A program made the position numbers and the translations under genes. A DNA stretch of 64,000 nucleotides from assembly GCF_039523035.1 (NCBI RefSeq), contig NZ_BAAAEN010000021.1, positions 1-64,000 on the forward strand. Direction: 5' to 3'. This DNA is from Pigmentiphaga daeguensis. Its GTDB lineage: Bacteria; Pseudomonadota; Gammaproteobacteria; Burkholderiales; Burkholderiaceae_B. Every line of letters begins with the position of its first letter. Position 1 is the first letter of the stretch. Positions 16,295 to 24,405 of this stretch are shown piece by piece. The notes beneath the pieces are model-generated. The model searched no databases. It was given only the letters and a program-made list of their open reading frames with translations, and had not been told where the DNA came from.

Positions 16295-17467
16295 ATGCGC
16301 AAATCACCGCTCGCCCTTTCCATTGCCGCGCTCGCTTTCGGCTTTGCCGGCATGGCGCATGCCGCCGACCCGATCAAGGTCGGCCTCGCTCTCGACCTGT
16401 CGGGGCCCTTCGCAACAGCCGGGGCAGAAGCGCGCGATGGTTTCGATCTTGCCATCGAAAAGCTGGGCAGCAAACTGGGCGGGCAGCCGGCCCAGTTCCT
16501 CAAGAACGACTTCGCCGGCAGCCCGGACCAGGTCATCCAGTTGGTCAAGCGCTACGTCGACCGCGACAAGATCGACTTTTTCACCGGCCCCATCGCCTCC
16601 AACTCCGCCCTGGCGGCCGGCCCTGCGCTGTTCGCCGCCAAGGTGCCCTTCCTGTCCAGCAACCCCGGTCCGAGCCAATATGCCGGCAAGCAATGCAATC
16701 CGTACTTCTTCGGCCTGTACCAGAACGACACCTACGATGAGACGGCCGGCATCCTGGCAAACACCAAGGGCTACAAGAAAGTCGTGATTATTGCGCCCAA
16801 CTATCCCGCGGGCAAAGACCACCTGGGCGGCTTCAAGCGCTTCTACAAAGGCGAGATCCAGAACGAGGTCTACACCAAGGTCGGGCAGATCGACTATGCC
16901 GCCGAAATCGCCCAGATCCGGTCCTCCAAGCCCGACGCGGTCTACGTCTTCCTTCCCGGCGGCATGGGGATCAATTTCATCAAGCAGTATGTGGCGGGCG
17001 GGCTGAAAGACACGCCGCTGCTGATCTCGGGCTCAGGCGCCGATGAAGACGTGATTCGCGCCGTAGGCGAAAGCATGCTGGGTACGACCAACACCGCCCA
17101 TTGGGCCCATGACCTGAAAGTGCCGGCCAACGTCGAGTTCGTTGCCGCGTACAAGAAGAAATATGGGCACTTCCCGTCGGTCTATGCGGCCCAGGCCTAT
17201 GACACCATCATGGCCATGGACGCCGCCGTGCGCGACGTCGGCGGCAACCTCAAGGACAAAGCGGCGCTGCTCAAGGCGCTCAAGGCCGCCAACTTCGAGA
17301 CGCTGCGTGGACGCGTCAACTACGGTCCCAACAACTTCCCGGTGCAGGCGTTCTATCAGCGCACCATCGTCAAGCTGCCGGACGGAACCATCACCAACAA
17401 GCTCGACGGCATAGTGGTGGAAAAGCACCAGGACGCCCACGTGCAGGACTGCAAGATGGCGTCCTGA
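16295..17467 (+). CDS. Branched-chain-type ABC transporter substrate-binding protein
   Basis: A 390-residue periplasmic receptor of the LivJ/LivK type. The ATG at 16295 follows AGGGAGCCACT. The signal peptide ends MAHAADP, and the mature protein starts IKVGLALDLSGPFATAG, the usual type I fold opening. Further landmarks are APNYPAGKDHLGGFKRF and QIDYAAEIAQIRSSKPDAVY. It is clearly paralogous to the receptor at 21657-22835. It is a stand-alone gene convergent with the cysteine hydrolase that ends the minus-strand operon, so it may be an alternative receptor for the LivHMGF permease encoded there. Ligand is unknown; aromatic acids are common for this subfamily. Confidence 0.92.
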   Translation: MRKSPLALSIAALAFGFAGMAHAADPIKVGLALDLSGPFATAGAEARDGFDLAIEKLGSKLGGQPAQFLKNDFAGSPDQVIQLVKRYVDRDKIDFFTGPIASNSALAAGPALFAAKVPFLSSNPGPSQYAGKQCNPYFFGLYQNDTYDETAGILANTKGYKKVVIIAPNYPAGKDHLGGFKRFYKGEIQNEVYTKVGQIDYAAEIAQIRSSKPDAVYVFLPGGMGINFIKQYVAGGLKDTPLLISGSGADEDVIRAVGESMLGTTNTAHWAHDLKVPANVEFVAAYKKKYGHFPSVYAAQAYDTIMAMDAAVRDVGGNLKDKAALLKALKAANFETLRGRVNYGPNNFPVQAFYQRTIVKLPDGTITNKLDGIVVEKHQDAHVQDCKMAS

Positions 17468-17516
17468 TAGCGAACGGGCCAGGCAGCCCCGCCGCCCGGC
17501 CCATCGACTCAGCTGT

Positions 17517-17546
17517 GGCCCGCAGCGCCGGTACGCCGCTGCGGCC
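17517..17546. terminator. Terminator-like hairpin between convergent genes
   Basis: GGCC(C)GCAGCG and CGCTGCGGCC form a 10-bp GC-rich stem with a single bulged C around a short loop, between the converging stop codons at 17467 and 17554. There is no T-run on either side, so it could serve both directions but is not a canonical intrinsic terminator. Confidence 0.35.
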
Positions 17547-17553
17547 GAACGGC

Positions 17554-18234
17554 TCAGTCCAGCCGCTCTATGACTTCCGCCGATTCGTAGACATCGCCAA
17601 AGTTCTGGATGAAGGTCTCCAGTGCTGCCCGGTGCTCTTCATCGGACAGCGCGGCGAGGCAATCCGGCACCATGACCGGAAAGAAGTCGAGCATCATGGC
17701 GTCACGACCGGTCGACTCGCAGCAGATATTGGTCTTGGTCCCGGCAATCAGCAGCGTCGTGATACCGGCGCTGCGCAGCACCCGCTCCAGCCCGGAAGAC
17801 CCATGCGCCAGCGCACTGTACCGGTTCTTGCTCACGTGCACGTCGCCCTCCTCGACCTGCAGCTCGTGCCAGAGCGACTCGCGCGGCGCACGCGGCGCGT
17901 TCGCATCGATCGTGCGGGCGCGCACATCGGCCGCGACAAAATGGTCGTAGAACGATGACCAGTCCGACCCGTCGCCCACCTTCTGGTTGGCGTGCGTGAC
18001 CCAGATGACCAAGCCTCCCTTGGCGCGTACGCCGGCCGCCAGCCGATTGATGTTGCCGACGATGGAACGGGACTCCGGCACCTCGGCAGGGCTGCCCGGC
18101 GCCACGAAGGTGGGCTGCATGTCGATGACCACGAAGGCGGTCTTGCGGGCCGGCAGCCGGTCGTGCAGATGATAGCGGCCGCGGCGGGCGACGACCCGGT
18201 CGACGATGTGCTGCCGGATGGAAAAGGGATGCAT
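17554..18234 (-). CDS. Isochorismatase-like cysteine hydrolase
   Basis: A 226-residue cysteine hydrolase. The triad is Asp in AFVVIDMQPTF, Lys in VHVSKNRYSAL and Cys in TKTNICCESTGRDA. The tryptophan-containing loop WVTHANQKVGDGSDW is typical of the N-carbamoylsarcosine amidohydrolase / ureidoacrylate hydrolase branch. It starts 3 bases after the LivF stop and is the last gene of the dioxygenase-ABC importer operon, so it probably releases ammonia or carbamate from an imported amide, before or after ring oxidation. It is only distantly similar to the hydrolase at 2572. Confidence 0.88.
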   Translation of the reverse strand: MHPFSIRQHIVDRVVARRGRYHLHDRLPARKTAFVVIDMQPTFVAPGSPAEVPESRSIVGNINRLAAGVRAKGGLVIWVTHANQKVGDGSDWSSFYDHFVAADVRARTIDANAPRAPRESLWHELQVEEGDVHVSKNRYSALAHGSSGLERVLRSAGITTLLIAGTKTNICCESTGRDAMMLDFFPVMVPDCLAALSDEEHRAALETFIQNFGDVYESAEVIERLD

Positions 18235-18237
18235 GTT

Positions 18238-18954
18238 TCAAACTCCTAGGTAACGGGCCCACAGGCCGCGGTCGCCGTCGAGCTCCGCGGACGAGCCCTG
18301 CCAGACGACCTGGCCGCGTTCGAGAATAAAGTGATGGTCCGCCAATTCAATCAGCTTTTCGACGTACTTATCCACGACCAGAATGGTCTGGCCAGCCGCC
18401 TTGAGCAGATTCAGGCACCGCCAGATCTCGTCGCGGATCACCGGCGCCAGGCCCTCGGTCGCTTCGTCCAGGATGAGCAGGCGGGGGTTGGTCGATAGTG
18501 CCCGCCCGATCGCAAGCATTTGCTGCTCACCGCCGGACAGTTGGTTGCCCATGTTCTGCGCACGCTCGGCCAGGCGTGGAAAGAGTTCGCAGATCCGGTC
18601 CAGCGTCCAAGCATCGGACTGGCCGTTGCGATTGTCGGCAAAGGCGACCAAGTGCTCGCGGACGGTCAGATTGGGAAAACACTGGCGGCCTTCGGGCACG
18701 ATGGCCATGCCCATCCGGGCAATGGCGTCGGCGCGCAGCTTGGCCGTGGATTGGCCGGCAAAGCGGATGTCGCCGTTGCGCAGGCCCAGTGCCCCGATCA
18801 GCGTCTTGATCGTGGTGCTCTTGCCCATGCCGTTGCGGCCCATCAGGGTGACGATCTGGCCGGGTTCGATGTCGAGGTCTATGCCGAACAGGATCTGGCT
18901 GGCGCCGTAGCCGGCCTGCAGGCCGCGCGCGGAAAGCAGCGGTTCGCGCTTCAT
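18238..18954 (-). CDS. ABC transporter ATP-binding protein, LivF type
   Basis: A 238-residue cytoplasmic ATPase of a branched-chain amino acid-type importer. Walker A is GRNGMGKSTT, the signature is QLSGGEQQMLAIGRAL, and Walker B is RLLILDEATEGLAP, the EGLAP form being typical of LivF. It overlaps the LivG-type stop by four bases and pairs with it as the two nucleotide-binding subunits under the LivH/LivM permease. Confidence 0.95.
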   Translation of the reverse strand: MKREPLLSARGLQAGYGASQILFGIDLDIEPGQIVTLMGRNGMGKSTTIKTLIGALGLRNGDIRFAGQSTAKLRADAIARMGMAIVPEGRQCFPNLTVREHLVAFADNRNGQSDAWTLDRICELFPRLAERAQNMGNQLSGGEQQMLAIGRALSTNPRLLILDEATEGLAPVIRDEIWRCLNLLKAAGQTILVVDKYVEKLIELADHHFILERGQVVWQGSSAELDGDRGLWARYLGV

Positions 18955-19700
18955 GCGTGCACCTCCGTACCGAGATAAACGCTTTGCACCTCGGCATTGC
19001 CCTTGATGTCTGCGGCGGTGCCGGACGTGAGCACCCGGCCATAGACCAGCACGGAAATGCGGTCGGCAAGTTGGAAAACAGCGTTCATGTCGTGTTCAAT
19101 GAGCAGGATGGCCATGTCCGTGCGCAGCAGCTGGATGAGCTCGACCATGCGGGCCGAATCTTCTGGCCCCATGCCGGCCATGGGTTCGTCCAGCAGCAGC
19201 AGCTTGGGATCGGCCGCCAGGGCCAGTGCCACGTCGAGCTTGCGCTGGGCACCGTGCGGCAGTGCGCCGGCGATGCGGTCGTATTCCTTATCCAGCCCCA
19301 CTCTTACGGCCAGCTCATGGGCGCGGTCCTGCAGCGCCGCTTCGGCATTGCGCGGCGCCATGAAGCGGAAACTGGAACCGCTATGGGCCTGCGCAGCCAG
19401 CAGCAGATTGTCGCGCACGGTGGCGCCGGGGAAAATGCTGGTGACCTGGAAGCAGCGCGACAAGCCCTTGCGTACGCGCTGATAGGACGGCAGCGGCGTC
19501 AAGTCCACGCCATCCAGCTCCACGGTGCCCTCGTCAGGTTGAAGCAGTCCCGAAATCAGGTTCACCAGTGTCGACTTGCCGGCGCCGTTGGGACCGATCA
19601 AGGCATGCACCTCCTCGGCCTCCACTTCGATGCTGACATGGTCGGTAGCGGTCAGGCCGCCAAAACGCTTGACCAGGCGGCGGGCGGCGAACAGGCTCAT
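18951..19700 (-). CDS. ABC transporter ATP-binding protein, LivG type
   Basis: A 249-residue ATPase. The ATG at 19700 overlaps the LivM stop (ATGA); the open frame upstream is a shadow of livM. Walker A is GPNGAGKSTL, Walker B is LLLLDEPMAGMGPED, and the C-terminal loop IEHDMNAVFQLADRISVL is typical of LivG. The signature segment reads LPHGAQRKLDVALAL, with HG in place of the usual SG, as in many LivG proteins. It forms the importer ATPase pair with the LivF-type protein. Confidence 0.95.
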   Translation of the reverse strand: MSLFAARRLVKRFGGLTATDHVSIEVEAEEVHALIGPNGAGKSTLVNLISGLLQPDEGTVELDGVDLTPLPSYQRVRKGLSRCFQVTSIFPGATVRDNLLLAAQAHSGSSFRFMAPRNAEAALQDRAHELAVRVGLDKEYDRIAGALPHGAQRKLDVALALAADPKLLLLDEPMAGMGPEDSARMVELIQLLRTDMAILLIEHDMNAVFQLADRISVLVYGRVLTSGTAADIKGNAEVQSVYLGTEVHA

Positions 19701-20695
19701 GCCTCCTCCTTGCGACGGCCGTCGAAAATCGTAGCCAAGCCGCGCGGCTTCCAGAACACGGCCAGGATCAGCAACAGGCCCAGCGGCCAGTGCCAGAAAT
19801 CGGTGTAGTTGCGCAGGGTTTCTTCCAGGATCAGCCATACGGCCGTGCCTACGACCGCTCCCCAGCGATGGCCGACACCGCCCAGCACCAGGATAACCAT
19901 GACGGTCGCCGATTGCGTCCAGTGGATCATCGAAGGGCTCACGAAACTGTTGTGGGTGGCCAGAAGCGCGCCCGAGAGGCCCGCCACGGCGCCCGCGATG
20001 ACGAAGGCAGCCAGGCGGATCCTGTAGACCGGATAGCCCATGGCCAGCATGCGGGTTTCATTGTCCCGGCACCCGATCAGCGCCTTGCCGAAGCGGGAAT
20101 GGGAGATGCGTGCTAGTACCGCCAGCAGCGCCACGGTCAATGCCAGCACCACCCAGTACAACGTGGCTTCATCGTTACTGTCCAGGCCCAGCCCCAGCTC
20201 CGGACGCATGGGAATCGAGTAGCCGTCATCCCCGCCATAGGCGCTGAGCGACACCGTGACGTAGTAGATCATTTGCGCAAATGCCAGCGTGATCATGATG
20301 AAGTACGTCCCCCGCGTGCGCAGCGAAATCACGCCGACGACAAGCGAGGCAATCGCCGCGCCCAGCGTTGCCACTCCCCACAGGACCCAGGCCGACTCGA
20401 CCCCGGAGTCGGTCAGCACCACCAGCGTGTAGGCGCCCACGCCGACGAAACCGGCCTGCCCCAATGCGACCAGGCCGCCATATCCCAGTACGAAGTTGAG
20501 CGACGCGACCGACAGGACGATGATGAAGAGACGGCGCATGAAGCTGACGTAGTACTCCGAGCCAAGCACCGGGCTCAGGAAGGGAAAGGCGGCGAGCACC
20601 GCCAGCAGCACCCATGGCGCCCACCGTCCCAGCGGGCTGCCGGCGCTCGCGGCACCGGGTAGCGCCGCGGGTTTCACGATAGCTTGCAGATTCAT
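19697..20695 (-). CDS. ABC transporter permease, LivM type
   Basis: A 332-residue inner-membrane permease with a long N-terminal segment before the first helix, about ten hydrophobic stretches, and the LivM landmarks LGYGGLVALGQAGFVGVGAY and SRFGKALIGCRDNETRMLAMG (the ATPase-contact loop). It starts four bases after the LivH stop. With LivH it forms the translocation pore of the importer encoded in this operon. Confidence 0.94.
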   Translation of the reverse strand: MNLQAIVKPAALPGAASAGSPLGRWAPWVLLAVLAAFPFLSPVLGSEYYVSFMRRLFIIVLSVASLNFVLGYGGLVALGQAGFVGVGAYTLVVLTDSGVESAWVLWGVATLGAAIASLVVGVISLRTRGTYFIMITLAFAQMIYYVTVSLSAYGGDDGYSIPMRPELGLGLDSNDEATLYWVVLALTVALLAVLARISHSRFGKALIGCRDNETRMLAMGYPVYRIRLAAFVIAGAVAGLSGALLATHNSFVSPSMIHWTQSATVMVILVLGGVGHRWGAVVGTAVWLILEETLRNYTDFWHWPLGLLLILAVFWKPRGLATIFDGRRKEEA

Positions 20696-20699
20696 GGAT

Positions 20700-21614
20700 T
20701 CAGCCTCGGGCCGGGAACAGCCCGGCCGGTTTGAATACCAGCACCGATGCCATCAAGGCATAGATGGCAATGCTGGTCAGGGTCGCGCCCAGGTCCGTGG
20801 CCACGGCCGCGGGCAGCATCGCCTTGAGCGCGGTCGGAAGGTAGGCCTTGCCGTAGGTTTCCACCATGCCGACCATCAGGCTGGCAATGAAGACCCCACG
20901 GATGGACCCGACGCCGCCGATAACGATGACGACCATGGCCGGGATCATGATGCTCTCGCCCATGCCGACCTCCACGGCGGCGATGGGCCCCATCAACGCC
21001 CCTGCCAGCGCCGCCAATGCGGCGCCAAGCAGGAAAATCCACGTGAAGACCCGGCTGACATTGATACCCATGAATTCGGCCATGCGCCGGTTGGAGGCAC
21101 CGGCCCGCACCAGCATCCCGACGCGGGTGTGATTGACCAGCACATAAAGGCCCGCCGCCACCGCAAGGCCGGCCAGCAGCAGCACCAGGCGATAGGTCGG
21201 GTACGGGAGACCGTCGATCAGCTCGATCGGCGCCGCCAGGGCCGCCGGCGTCGGCGCCATGAGCGGCGCCACGCCCCAAATCGCGCGCACTGTGTCGTCG
21301 GCGATCAGGATGACGCCGAACGTGGCAATGACGTGCGTCAGATGGTCCTTGCCGTACAGTTTCTTGAACAGCACGATTTCCAGCAGGCAGGCGAACAACA
21401 GCGTAGCGACGATCCCTGCCAGCACGGCGGCGAGAAACGAGCCGCTGTGCGTATGGACGGTGGCGGCGACGTAGCCGCCCACCATGTACATGGACCCGTG
21501 CGCAAGGTTCAGAGTATCCATGATGCCGAAGACCAACGTCAGCCCGGCTGCGATCAGGAACAGCATGAGACCGTAGCCCATGCCGTTCATGGTTTGTTCA
21601 ATGAAATAAATCAT
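20700..21614 (-). CDS. ABC transporter permease, LivH type
   Basis: A 304-residue inner-membrane permease. The ATG at 21614 (MIYFIEQTMNGM) matches the family N terminus and has GGAG about nine bases upstream; an ATG at 21629 is also in frame. Landmarks are FGIMDTLNLAHGSMYMVGGY and MGINVSRVFTW, followed by VIVIGGVGSIRGVFIASL. Together with LivM it forms the pore. The gap to the receptor gene upstream is only about 40 bases. Confidence 0.94.
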   Translation of the reverse strand: MIYFIEQTMNGMGYGLMLFLIAAGLTLVFGIMDTLNLAHGSMYMVGGYVAATVHTHSGSFLAAVLAGIVATLLFACLLEIVLFKKLYGKDHLTHVIATFGVILIADDTVRAIWGVAPLMAPTPAALAAPIELIDGLPYPTYRLVLLLAGLAVAAGLYVLVNHTRVGMLVRAGASNRRMAEFMGINVSRVFTWIFLLGAALAALAGALMGPIAAVEVGMGESIMIPAMVVIVIGGVGSIRGVFIASLMVGMVETYGKAYLPTALKAMLPAAVATDLGATLTSIAIYALMASVLVFKPAGLFPARG

Positions 21615-21656
21615 GGGAAGGAACTCCATCGCCGGGAAGCATGCCTCCGGACGCCA

Positions 21657-22835
21657 TCAGATGGCCTTGCATTGACCGTGGAACGAGTCCTGGTACTTTT
21701 CGAGCAGGACGCCCTCCGTCTTGTTCGTGAGCTTGCCGCTCTCGTCGCGAACGACCTGCCGGGTATAGAAGTTCATGATGGGGTGGTTGTTGCCGTTGTA
21801 TGAGAAGTCGCCCCGTACCGACTCGAACTTGGCCGTGCGCAAGGCCTTGGCCACCGCCGCACGGTCGCCCAACTTGCCGTTCAAGGCCCGCACCGCAGCG
21901 TCGATGTTCATCACCACATCGTAGGCATGAGCTGCGTACAGCGTGGGATTGCGGCCGTAGGCCTTGCGGAACTCTTGCACGAATTTCTTATTGGCCGGAT
22001 TGTCCAGGTCATAGGCGTACGGGGCGGAGTTGTAGAGCCCCAGCATGGGTTCGCCCACCGCGACAATCATGTCTTCGTCGGCCGATACGCCAGCCGTGAC
22101 CATCTTGATGTCGTCGGCCAGGCCCGCAGCGACGAACTGCTTGATGAAGTTGATCCCCATCGCTCCCGGAAGCAGGAAATACACACCTTGGGGCTTGGCC
22201 GCGCGCAATTGCGCAATTTCGGCCGAATAGTCGATCTGCCCGACCTTGGTATAGATTTCGGCCACGATCTCGCCCTCGTAACGGCGCTTGAAACCCGTCA
22301 AGGCATCCTTGCCTGCCGGGTAGTTCGGCGCGATCGCCACGACTTTCTTGAAACCCCGCTGGTTGGCCAGCACGCCGCCGGGTTCGTGCATCATCTGGTT
22401 CTCGTACGAGGTGCCGAGATAGAACGGCGAGCACTTCTCCCCTGCCAGCAGGCTGGGGCCGGCATTATTCGACAGGTAAGGCACCTTGGCGGCGATCAGC
22501 GTCGGCGCGACGGCCAGTGCCACATTCGAACCGATGGGGCCGGTGAAGAAGTCGATCTTGTCGCGTTGTATCCACCGATTGGCGAGCTGGCGCGCCTGGT
22601 CAGGGTTGCCAGCCATGTCGGTCTGCAGGAACTCGGCAGGAAAACCGCCCAACTTGTTGCCCAGCATCTTGATAGCCAGGTTGAACGCGTCCTTGGCCTC
22701 GGCTCCGTTGGCGGCGAACGGACCCGACATATCGAGGGCCATGCCGACTTTGATGGGTTCGGCCGCATGCGCACCTCCCCACAGGCTCAAACATAGGGCG
22801 GCACAAGGCGCAACGGCAAAAGAACGGAATGACAC
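21657..22835 (-). CDS. ABC transporter substrate-binding protein (Liv type)
   Basis: A 392-residue periplasmic receptor. The frame reaches a TTG at 22865, but GTG at 22833-22835, with GGAG eight bases upstream, gives a clean signal peptide (MSFRSFAVAPCAALCLSLWG, cleaved at AHAAEP), so this start is chosen. The mature part begins IKVGMALDMSGPFAANG and is a paralogue of the receptor at 16295. It is encoded between the oxygenase genes and the LivHMGF genes and is therefore the cognate receptor of that importer, probably for the aromatic substrate oxidised by the operon. Confidence 0.93.
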   Translation of the reverse strand: MSFRSFAVAPCAALCLSLWGGAHAAEPIKVGMALDMSGPFAANGAEAKDAFNLAIKMLGNKLGGFPAEFLQTDMAGNPDQARQLANRWIQRDKIDFFTGPIGSNVALAVAPTLIAAKVPYLSNNAGPSLLAGEKCSPFYLGTSYENQMMHEPGGVLANQRGFKKVVAIAPNYPAGKDALTGFKRRYEGEIVAEIYTKVGQIDYSAEIAQLRAAKPQGVYFLLPGAMGINFIKQFVAAGLADDIKMVTAGVSADEDMIVAVGEPMLGLYNSAPYAYDLDNPANKKFVQEFRKAYGRNPTLYAAHAYDVVMNIDAAVRALNGKLGDRAAVAKALRTAKFESVRGDFSYNGNNHPIMNFYTRQVVRDESGKLTNKTEGVLLEKYQDSFHGQCKAI

Positions 22836-22861
22836 AGCATTACTCCATAGTGAATCTTTGA

Positions 22862-23920
22862 TCAAACCTTGCTGTCCGCCTTGGACAGGAAAGCGTCGGC
22901 GTAGTAGTTATCGGCCGGCAGCCGGCACGCCTGCACGAAATCGGCGCGCGCTGCCTCGACCATCTGGGGCGCGCCGCATGCGTAGACCTCGTGGCCCGAC
23001 AGATCGGGAAAGTCTTCCATCACCGCGCGGTGCACGAACCCCGTGCGCCCCATCCAGCCGTCCTCTGGCGCCAGGTCGGACAACACCGGCACGTAGGTCA
23101 GCCACGAATATTGCTCGGCCCAGCGGCGGCACAGCGTATCCATGTACAGGTCGGACCGCCGCCGCCCGCCCCAGTAGAGATGCATCGCACGCGGCCGGAA
23201 CAGGGCCGCATTGGCAGCCACCATGGCCTTGATGGGTGCAAAACCCGTGCCACTGGCCAGCAGGATCGCCGGCATGCCGAATTCGCTCAGGGTGAAGCTG
23301 CCCGCCGGCCCTTCTATGCGCAGCGTGTCGCCGCTGGCCAGCCCGCCGAAAACGCGGTCCGTGAACAGCCCGCCGGGCATATGGCGGATATGCAGTTCCA
23401 GCCCTGCCTCCCCGGGCAGCGATGCCATCGAATAGCTGCGCCGTTCGCCGTTTTCCAGCAGAACGTCCAAGTATTGGCCGGGGCGGTAGTCCAGCAACGG
23501 CTCGGTGGCCAGCGAAATCACCGCCACATCGGCCGCCGGCCGCTCGATGCCGGTGATGCGGGCCGACGCCTGCGTGACCGCCGGCCGCTCCTCGGCCCAC
23601 GCGCAGCCGGTGGACACCTGCACCCGTCCGGCCACCACGCGCACCGGAAACGTGCGCACTGGTTCGGTCAACGGCGCACAGCGCACCGCGCCGCTGCGGA
23701 TATCGAACAGGCCCTGATGAAGAGGACACTCCACGCAGCCGTCCTCGACATAACCGTCGGACAACAGCGCGTTGCCATGCGTGCACAAATCGCGCAGGGC
23801 GAATAACTCATCCCCCAAGCGGAACATCGCGATGGCGACGCCGCCTGCCTGCACCGGCGTGCCGGCATCTTCGGGAAACTGGTCGGGTGTGCCGACGTCG
23901 TGCCAATCGCTCATGGTCAT
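22862..23920 (-). CDS. Fused Rieske ferredoxin - FAD/NAD(P) reductase for ring-hydroxylating dioxygenase
   Basis: A 352-residue fusion. Residues 1-105 are a Rieske domain with ligands C46, H48, C65 and H68 (LCTHGNALLSDG, VECPLHQGLFD). From about residue 115 a ferredoxin-NADP reductase-like module follows, with the flavin motif RSYSMAS, the nucleotide-binding LASGTGFAPIKAM and the C-terminal YACGAPQMVEAA. It carries no plant-type 2Fe-2S domain. It would pass electrons from NAD(P)H through FAD and its own Rieske cluster to the oxygenase, replacing the usual separate ferredoxin and reductase. The start is uncertain: GTG 23926, ATG 23920 or ATG 23914. It follows the beta subunit almost without a gap. 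Confidence 0.88.
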   Translation of the reverse strand: MTMSDWHDVGTPDQFPEDAGTPVQAGGVAIAMFRLGDELFALRDLCTHGNALLSDGYVEDGCVECPLHQGLFDIRSGAVRCAPLTEPVRTFPVRVVAGRVQVSTGCAWAEERPAVTQASARITGIERPAADVAVISLATEPLLDYRPGQYLDVLLENGERRSYSMASLPGEAGLELHIRHMPGGLFTDRVFGGLASGDTLRIEGPAGSFTLSEFGMPAILLASGTGFAPIKAMVAANAALFRPRAMHLYWGGRRRSDLYMDTLCRRWAEQYSWLTYVPVLSDLAPEDGWMGRTGFVHRAVMEDFPDLSGHEVYACGAPQMVEAARADFVQACRLPADNYYADAFLSKADSKV

Positions 23921-23926
23921 CGGCAC

Positions 23927-24403
23927 TCAGATAGGCGTCGCCAGCAGCGTCTGTACCCGCAAGGTGTCGTACACCACCTTCTTGCTGCGATAGCGCCACT
24001 GGCCTTCGTGCTTGACCACCTCGTCGATGTACATGCCGGCTTGGTAGACCACCGTATCCCCTGCCGTGCCGGTGGATACGACCACGTAGTTCGAATGCGT
24101 CGTCACGACATCGTCTTCGATGCCCTTGATCACCAGCCCGGAGGTGGCGTGCCGGTAGGTGTGCGCCTCGTAGATGTTGGCGTTGCGCAACGACACCACC
24201 CGGTCCCGCATCATGCGCGCATTGCGGCAATAGATGACCGGCACCGGCAGGCCCTGGTCGTAGTTTTCCTTGGGAATGATCTCGTAGTGCCCTTCTTCGA
24301 GGAAGAAGGCGGGCCACGCCTCGAGCTCGTTGGCGTCGAGGGCGGCGACATACCGGTGCTGGAGCTCCAGCAATTCCATCCAGAGTTGCAGGTTGTTTTC
24401 CAT
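23927..24403 (-). CDS. Ring-hydroxylating dioxygenase beta subunit
   Basis: A 158-residue small subunit of the NTF2/SnoaL fold. LELQHRYVAALDANELEAWP and AFFLEEGHYEIIPKENYDQG match the opening helices and strand of aromatic dioxygenase beta subunits, and the C terminus WRYRSKKVVYDTL is typical. It is two bases downstream of the alpha subunit. It has a structural role in the alpha3beta3 oxygenase. The closest recognised type is the small subunit of anthranilate/salicylate oxygenases. Confidence 0.92.
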   Translation of the reverse strand: MENNLQLWMELLELQHRYVAALDANELEAWPAFFLEEGHYEIIPKENYDQGLPVPVIYCRNARMMRDRVVSLRNANIYEAHTYRHATSGLVIKGIEDDVVTTHSNYVVVSTGTAGDTVVYQAGMYIDEVVKHEGQWRYRSKKVVYDTLRVQTLLATPI

Positions 24404-24405
24404 GA

